Source: Periplaneta americana
Lineage: Eukaryota > Arthropoda > Insecta > Blattodea > Blattidae
Direction of reading: 5' to 3'
DNA length: 64,000 bases
NCBI RefSeq assembly: GCF_040183065.1
Contig: NC_091126.1
Coordinates: 139,599,204-139,663,203 of the forward strand
Both the position numbers and the translations under genes were made by a program. The notes beneath the pieces are model-generated. The model saw only the letters and a program-made list of their open reading frames with translations, did no database searches and was not told the DNA's origin. This document shows positions 49,801 to 58,800 of the stretch, in pieces. The first letter of the stretch is position 1; each line of letters opens with the position of its first letter.

Positions 49801-52800
49801 TATTTTAATACATGCACGGATAGATGTCCAACGGAGATCCATCCAGAAAAGTAGACTACCGGTATCGTAAATTATTGTTTAGTTCGACTTAGAATTTCGT
49901 AACAGCATTTGTCTCGTCTGTACTCTGTGATAGACACAGAGCACTGTTTATTTGTATTGCCTGAGAGACTGGGAGATTACTCTTCCTCCTGCTCCTACTG
50001 GAGTGATACCTCTCGCAGGTGTGTTCCTGGGCTCTGTGGCCTCTGCTTTATATGCTAATCTTCAGGTTTCGAGTCGGGCTAGGGTGATGATTACAATAGA
50101 ACCTCCATTATCCCTGGTAATGAAGGGGATGGTTTAAACGGTTAATCCGTAGCATAAAATATTTCAAATTATCTTCGTGGTGTTGTATTTAAGGCGCCAG
50201 GTAGTGGATCAATTCACTAATTTTGGTCCGGTTGTCAACAACGGGTTTTTAAGAGGAAAGAAAATTCCTTCTAATGGCTGTCTACAGAAAAATATGAATA
50301 ATGGAGGTCTCATTCGCAGATTTACATACTTTACCCTTTTTTTTATTAAATGGAGCAGTTGTAACTCCAATCTCCTATTCTGATGCTAGATGAGCCATAG
50401 TTTCCCTTTCCCAAACTATTCAATTATTCGCAATTTTTTCGATACGTTTTTTCTTGATACCAGTGGAAGACATTTTATATAGAAGTTACACAGTAGGTCT
50501 ACCGCTGTGGAGTAACGGTTACCATGCATGACCGTGAACCGAGCGGGCCCCGGTTCAAATCCTGGTTGAGGTTTATTCAGGGATTTTCCCTCAACACGTT
50601 AAGAGCAAATGCTGGGTAACTCTGGATTCATTGCGCTGGCATTATCACCTTCGTCTCATTCTGACGCTAATAACCTTAGAAGTTGATAGAACGTCGTAAA
50701 ATAAACAATTAAAAGATAAAAGTTATATAGTACGGCAATTCGAACAGTAGACCACACTGTGTAATGATAAAGGATTGTAATAATGCTCTCTTTAAAAAAA
50801 GTACGTACTAATACAGACCTGGGCGTTATTAACTCGATTGAGTAACTACAGATCACCCTTTAACTCCCCACTCAACCTTCCCCGGCTGAGATAGTACGGT
50901 ACGAGCGGAGAGGAAGTCAGTGACGGATTGTATCAGGCTTTTACGAACTTAAGGCTCACGCTGGTCGCCTAAAATCCACCACTGATGCACAGAACCTTAA
51001 TCTGCATTTGTTTTTAAGGCGGTGTAAGCGAAAAGGACATGTGTGGGGGTGTCTTTGTTCCTTTAATTTCCCTTCTTATGCCAGGACTGTACTAATATAA
51101 TGCACAAAACAGTATCCCATGTAAATTATTTCTGAAATAATAGCGAAACAAAAACAGTCGGATAATCCGCTACTCGGTTAATAGGGTTCCACTGTATAAG
51201 CTAATCTTCGGCTCGGGTTCGGGTCTAGTTCAGATCGGGCCTAGTCTAAGAATTTCAGCCCGTGCAGACCTCTAGTAGGGAGGATGGTTGTAGATAAAGG
51301 TGATAATAACGCACTTCCTCTTAATGAGTTGAGTGAAAACCCCGAAAAAAACTCAACCAGGAAACTTGCATCAACCAGGATTCGATTCTGGGCCCGCTAG
51401 ATTCGCAGTCAGACACGCTGGCCACTACTCGAAAGTGGTGGAGTGGACGTCTATCTATAGCATAGGATACTTAACACGCTTATTGCAATTTCATAATTTT
51501 CTTCAAGTCTTAAACTTAAGTGTTATTAAGAATATATACCCTAATATAAAAGTAAACTCGCTGTTTTCCTATCTTCTTGGAATATTTATCGCTTCAGTTT
51601 CATAGAGTATACAGAAAGAGCCAGTAACATTTTTGCCATACTTTCATGTTAACTCACCTTTCAATATTTTCCTCCTTTCATTTCAGTTTCATGCAGTATG
51701 CAGAAAAAGCCAGTAACATTTTTACCATATCATGTTAACTCACCTTTCAAAATTTTACTCCTTTCACTTCAGTTTCATACAGTGTATAGAAAGCCAGTAA
51801 CAGTTTTACAATAATATCATGTGAAGAGCATAGTTTGAAACCGTATTAAGTCCACCAGTGGAGAGAATTTAGTTTGATACATTTTCGTATAGTTTCTTAT
51901 TCGATCTGTCATGCTATGAAGTCGGATCGCTTCGAATCATATTTGTAAAGCGTGTAAACGAGTGCTTAAATGTGGTGGTTGTTGTTTAAATCATGTTCGG
52001 TTGTGTAAAGTGTCTGGATCAAATCATATTATGTCCAATATTCATTTTACTAAGCTAGAAAAACACCTTCCAAGAAACTCTGAATTGCTGAAACTTAAAG
52101 ACTACCATTTTATTTATAAATTTTTGGGTTGCGTTCACATTTTCAGTGAAGAATGAAATGCGAGGAACTACAAAACATTGAGTGCATATTCAAAGAAGTT
52201 ATACGGCATGAGTGAAATAAAACGAATTACATTATGTACAAAAGTTGATGAAAGATGAAACTGTAATAGGATAAAAATAGAACCCGACTATCGGTGTGAT
52301 GATTCAGCTAAGAAATTCATAACCATTTTTATGCTACTATCACCATTTCAAAAACTGGGGTTACAGGCTATAAGGATGATGGTGGGGTGGTAACCTTTGA
52401 CTGGCTAGAGGAAGAGGAAGGGTTGAGTAGAATTTGAAAGAAGTTAAGATTTCTATGAACCTAGACTTTCGACGGCAGAAAATATTGCATGAACACCCTA
52501 CATAACCAGATTTTAAAATAGTAAATTGGCATTTGGTAGATATTAATACATAATATTACTATTTAATACGGATAGTAACGATGCGTTACTTTATATATTT
52601 GTTTCATTACAGATTTAATATAATGCAATTATCTATTATATATGGATCAAAACACATTATGCCCAAAACATTCTCTTTAATTTCGTGAAATATAAATAAG
52701 AAATGATTTCATTTTTGCAAGTTCCTGTAGGTACAACTGAAGTATTGTAACACATTTCTTTTAAAACTTGTTCGGTTCAACAGCATAATTCAGTTTTTCG

Positions 52801-55800
52801 TCATTCCTGCAAAAATTCCTTCCTGCACATAGGCCTAATAAGGCATGAAACGATGCTCCTCACGTTAACTCACTTTTCACCATTTTCCTTCTTTCAGTTC
52901 AGTTTCACACAGTAAGCATAAAGAGCCAGTAACATTTCTACTACAATATCATGTTAACTCACCTTCAATATTTTCCTCCTTTCAAGGCTTTAAACTTATC
53001 TAATTTAAGTTGTGTAAGTGAAAGTGATAATTAAATGTTATATTTATTTATCAAGCAAGTCTAGATTGGCTACTTAATTACTGAATTCTGTTCCATTTTT
53101 TCTTTTCTTCAGTAATTAGGGTTGAAGTGGTGCTGGAAATAATTTAACTAAAAATAATACCATTTCTAGAAACAATGAAAACAACATCAGTATTGATGCT
53201 CGGAATAATGAACATAGCAGCAGTAACAAAGAACGAAGAGTATCTGTGCTGGTAATAGAGGTAGTCACGAAAGTAGTGCTTTGCTTACTATATAGCTGTC
53301 ATATAAACTGTTAACAGAACCACTACTGCTGCAGTTACATATAGTACCAGCACAATTACTCCTCTCATATCCATTGCTATTATCACTACTTTTTGTTTCC
53401 TTTTCACTTGTTACATAATTTACTATGATTAAATTAAAATATCTTCCTCTTTTCCATATGTGCGTGTTTGGAAATGCTTTCCTTACCTTCGAAAACCTCT
53501 AAATCCATTCTCTAGTTTTCAAAACAGTTAAGTCCAAAATAAATCTAAAAGAAAATGTAATTTTCCACGAAGAGACAAGCCTGGAATTAACATGATTACA
53601 CCTAATGATAGTAAACTATTTTATGAAAGCATTACTTATATTCCAAGAACGTTTCTTCATATAGAAACTGTTTTCTTCGTTTCCCTGAAAATTTTCTTCT
53701 TTGGACTTGGCGGGTTTTGATTTTAGGCGCCTCTTGTTGCCACTTACACAGACATACTGTCTTCCGAATTCCTCTACCCACAGCTGTACTTTCGTACACT
53801 TGTTTTAGACACATTTACTTCAACTAATATTGTATAATATCATAAGCATAGCTAAACTGAAGTATGTTGCACTTGTTTAGGAGTAAGGAATCTGTTGTAG
53901 CGTGACGCTTGTAATTCCTGTGTTAGGCTACTTGTGTTTGAGAGCATGGTGTCTACTGAAAGACCCGTGACGTAATGTATACCCCGTGCAAACTTTTACT
54001 AATCCCAATGTTGTGGGACTAAGAAAACGATCTTTAATCATTAGCACCAAATATACTGTATTGCTATAATATACCTACATTATTAACAGAATCGCTACTG
54101 GAAATAATGGACATAGCCGCAGTAGTTGAAATATTAAAGGTTGTAATTGTACACCAGTAGGCCTACTCGTGCTAATAATAATGAATATTTGATCATGTGG
54201 AGTCATCTTGACATGAGGTACCAAGATCAGGGAAATTTACAGGTTTGCCGCTATTGTGTGATAAATACTCAATATATATAAATACAGTAGAACCTCTATT
54301 ATCCGTGTTAAAGAAGGGGATGGGCTGAACTAGGCACTTTCCTACAATGTGGCCTCCGCGATCTCCAGATTTTAATCCGGCCGTCATTTGGTTGTTGGGT
54401 TACCTTAAAGAACGAGTTTTTCTGACACATCAAACAACCCTACTGCAAATGAAAGATGCCATCTCGCAAGAAATTGCCAATACTCCAAAGCATCAGCAAA
54501 ATGCTGTGCATGGTGTCGCAGACAGATTGCTGTGCGTTGAACAAGAGAACGGCGGACATCTTTTTCTAGTAGGTTATTTTACGAAGCTTTATCAACATCT
54601 TAGGTTATTTAGCGTCTAAATGAAATGAAGGTGATAATGCCGGTGAAATGAATGCGGGATCCAGCACCGAAAGTTACCCAGTATTTGCTCATGTTGGGTT
54701 GAAGGAAAACCCCGGAAAAAAACTCAACCCGGTAACTTGCCCCGACCGGGAATCGAACCCGGGCCACCTGGTTTCGCGGCCAGACGTGCTAGCCGTTACT
54801 CCACAGGTGTGGACTCGCGGGCATCTTCCCAATATTTTGTAAACCCCGTTGTTTTCCCACCACTGTAATGTATTTGTTTTTCTCTATCTGAAATATTATA
54901 TTTATAGCGGTTTAATGTTTGAACTCACTTTTGAAATATCTTATTTTATAATTTTCAATCCAAGTGTAAGTGCGATAAATTTGATGAGATGAATTGTGTT
55001 ACCTCCAATGCTTTCATGTTCGTGTTCCCACTAAATGGCGCCTGGTGTAATTACTTGTATTTATAGAATATTTTCACGTCTTCATATACGGTAAAACCAG
55101 GAGACTCCTTTCCCTTTATTTATTCTTGCTAAGTTTCTGTAAGACTGTATACCTTGTAGATCTTGGTCTCTGTAATCGCCACTTGACCATAGCGCCACGT
55201 AGGACCCTGGTTATTGGATAGGTGCCATATTGGAACAAAAGCGTGACTCTTTCCAATTTGCAGTAAGACTCGCAGGACTCCGAGACTGGGACCGCTGACA
55301 TCGATGAAGGGTTCGTACATGAAGTACCTGCAACATGGTTCAGAAATATTTTGAAGAGCTCAATCTTTCATAGTATAGACTACAGGGTCATTTCTGAACT
55401 CTGATAACGAATTTGAATGACAAAATGTGCGTCAGAAGTCACACGACAGCTGAACTGTGGCGCGAGGTGACAGACCACTAGTGAGTGATCTCATAGTCAG
55501 AGAGCACGGCGACTCTCAGCAGAAATTCCAAAGCAAATCGATCCTTTTTGGGAGGGGTACATAACAACCATTTTCGATGCCAAGTACAGTTAAGTGAAGA
55601 TAAAAGAAGCCTGCAATAAATGAGCTGGGATGGCATTAATTCCAGAGTGGAAAAAGCAAGCAAATCCAACGTCCGTCACAAGTCGCTGCACCTCACGAGA
55701 TGATACAAATTAATTCCATTCGAGCTTTACCAGTCTTACTAAGTACACAGAAGAAGCCTTTCTTGGAAATAACGAAACCCCTTATTAGGTACACACAAGA

Positions 55801-58800
55801 TGTCTTTCTTGGAAATAACGAAACCAGGTTTTTTGCAGGCTCTTATGATTTTCACTTGGCATCGGAAAGGGTTGTTATATACCCCTCCCAAAAAGGCTCG
55901 ATTTCCTTGGGTATTGCTACTGTGGCACACCGTGCACTCTGATTATCAAATCACTCACTACTGTCTGTCACTTCTCGCCGCAATTCAGCTGTCGTGATTC
56001 CTGACGCACATGATGTCATTCAAATTCGTTATCAGAGATCGAAATCAACTCTGTACATCCTGCTGTCCCCGAGATGCGTCGAGGTAAAGTAATGGACAGC
56101 AGGTGGAAATATATATTCAATGCGGTGGTCTGTACAGTTCTTCGTCTTTGAACACAACTTAGGTTAACCATTACAACCGACTATCTCCGTAAGTGCACAG
56201 TGGATTTACAAAGAATAAGTAGATAATTTTTATCATTTTGGTTTACCGATGGACCGGAGCGCTGGTCCTCGGCGAAAACCGAGACTGTTGCCGCTAGAAT
56301 TAGTACCATAATAGCGCCACATTTCAAGGAATCTAACCAAAAATTACAGTAATTCACAAGCAAACATGGATCATCTTTTAGAGAAAAAAGTGGGGTATAA
56401 TAATAAGAATTAACATGTAACAACGTGGTTGTATTTCTTGCAGTTTATACAGACACACCATCTACGTAACTAATTTTTTTGGGGATTGTTGCGACGAAAG
56501 TTTGAGAATAGCGCCAATGTGATCTAACCTAGCCTCCGTTAAAATTATCTGTTTGTTCGTGGTTTTTCGTTTAATATTAACCCCGGGTTCCCAAATTTAT
56601 TTACTAACTTATGCACTACCTAACACTTCGGTGGACGAATATTCGGAGTTTTCACAATAAACTCCGTACAAACTCGTCGAGCCGATTCATACTTACATTG
56701 TTCCACACAAACACTCTTTTTTTCTATAGTCAATTAGCGAGACATTTTATGCGGTATCTCACACGAAACTGCACTCACAACAATCGCACAATTTCATAAC
56801 ACTCATGGGAGCGTCCAACGTAAAGAGTATGGAATCAGAATGGGCGGCGGACGGTAGACTAGCGTCGGCCTGTCCACATGCTGTAAGTCGGTAAACCAAA
56901 CCAGTAACAACTCTATATTTTGGAATGCGAACATAGCGTTGCATTTGATAAAGGTGTGTTCTATGTCATAAATAGACTACGGATTTTAGGTAAAAACCTA
57001 TTTTAATCTTTAAAAGATAATTTCATAAAAACTTGCAAGTACACGTTTCATATAAAACTATGCCTAAAATTAGTATTTAGTAGCACCTAAAATGCCTATT
57101 TTGACCTATTAAATATGGTTTATCTCTAATAAGTCAAAACACCCATTCTTATTTCGAAAATTTGTATTTTAAATTCGAAATGTGTCCTGGTTCTGTTGGA
57201 AATAAAGTACGGGATAAACTGGAGTAAGTTCTCCAGAGAAATGTAGGACCGAAGAACCTGCGTACTACACCCTATATCCTAGCAGGGAAGAACACGGATT
57301 TACAATGTAACATTCCTGTCGAACTAGTGTCAAAATTGAAATACGCTCCTGTTACTTCATTGGATGTGGTGCGTTCATTTTCAGCATACAAATTTGTGTT
57401 GAGTGACTGACGACATTGCTTTTTAGTTGAAAATTTAGAAAAAGTATTAGTAATTTATTGTGAAGCTAATTATGGACATTAACGGACAAGGCTTGTTAAA
57501 AATTGATTATATTTGACTTGTTTGTGTACTGAACTTATGTCTAAAACTTATTTTTCACATCTAATTGTTTAGTTTATGTACAACTAGTTAGATATTTGTT
57601 GTTCTTGTAGGCCTACTTTTAGTAGTAGTGGTGGTAGCGGTGTATATGCATTTGAAATTATTAAATTTTAGAAGTGAATTCCTGTTGATTTGGAACATGA
57701 TTTTAAAGAAAACATTACTTTTTGTTTGAGGCTATTTTCAGTTCTTTAGAGACTATTTCCTACACTTTTAATCCTATTTTAGCACCTAAAATTACATTTT
57801 AACGACCTAAAAACCCTTCCCTAGTCATAAAACATAGGTGGAGTTATTTACTACTCTCCTTCAAATAATATAAGTTACTTAAATTTGAAGAACAGGTATA
57901 CCTAGAAGAAAACGTGAACAAAATGGTCATAAATTCTGAACCTATAGTGAAGAACAAGAAGAAGAAGAAGACGAAGAAGAAGAAATAAGAAAGAAATGAG
58001 TAATAGATAAGATTAGGAGAAAGAGGCGTTAAGGAAAAAGAGACGACTAGAAACAGAACAAGACGGAGAAAATGCAAACAAAACTGTTTTCAAGTGTCTA
58101 ATTGTCATGTAAGACATATCAAAACATCAAATATTAAAAATCCGTATTTTTTACAATATATTATTGCATTGTTTCCATAAAATTTTCAGTAAACCAAAAA
58201 CAATAAATTTATAATAACTAAACTACGAGACATAGCTATAGGCCTAAGCTTACTTATGATTCTATTGTTTCTAATTCTCTTCAGAACACAGCATCGATTG
58301 TGGTATCTCCATTGATTTTATTTTATTTCCTTTTATAGCACAGTGAAATACAAATTGGAATAACATAACATATAAAGTACAAATGAATATAACAATAAAA
58401 GAATAAAAACACACTGACATTACAAACAAATAACATTATTAAAATATTCCTGAATAAAATGAAATGAGTTAACAACAAGCCATTGATGTAAACTCGTTTC
58501 TCTATTCATCCGTCCGTCCGTTCATCCCTCCCTTTATACCTCCCTCCATCCATCCATCCATCCATCCCTCAATCCATCTATCCATCCATCCACCCATCTA
58601 TACCTCCATCCGTCCGTCCATTCATCCATTCGTACGTCCATTCATTCATTTCTACGTCCATTCATTCTTCCAGTCCCCCATTCATTCATTCATTCGTTGC
58701 GTATCTTAAAAATTTAGTCCATGACCGCCATATAATTTGTTTTCACATCAGATGATGCGACAGGAAAAGAAGGGCAAAATGAATCGAGAATGAAAATGGA

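Larger units (their letters stand above)
49628..51281. mobile_element. GC-rich element with weak inverted ends, split by a pogo-like insertion
   Basis: GTAGAGCTCTGCACTGGCTC at 49633 and, inverted, GCCCGTGCAGACCTCTAG at about 51261-51278. Both ends are followed inward by GC-rich CGGG/CCCG-rich sequence. Similarity beyond about 25 bases is weak. Confidence 0.4.
47758..55152 (-). other. MAM gene intron, 7.4 kb
   Basis: Contains a Penelope-like fragment, a GC-rich inverted-repeat element with an internal pogo-like element, three SINEs, tandem repeats and a transposase fragment. Nothing recognised in 47770-48230, 48950-49620, 51830-52850, 52990-54280 or 54820-55150. Confidence 0.8.

Noticed and set aside
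54725..54816. tRNA-gene-like sequence with good A and B boxes
   Set aside because: The acceptor stem does not close and the sequence continues into a SINE body; same for the heads at 8730, 19335, 24985 and 50500.
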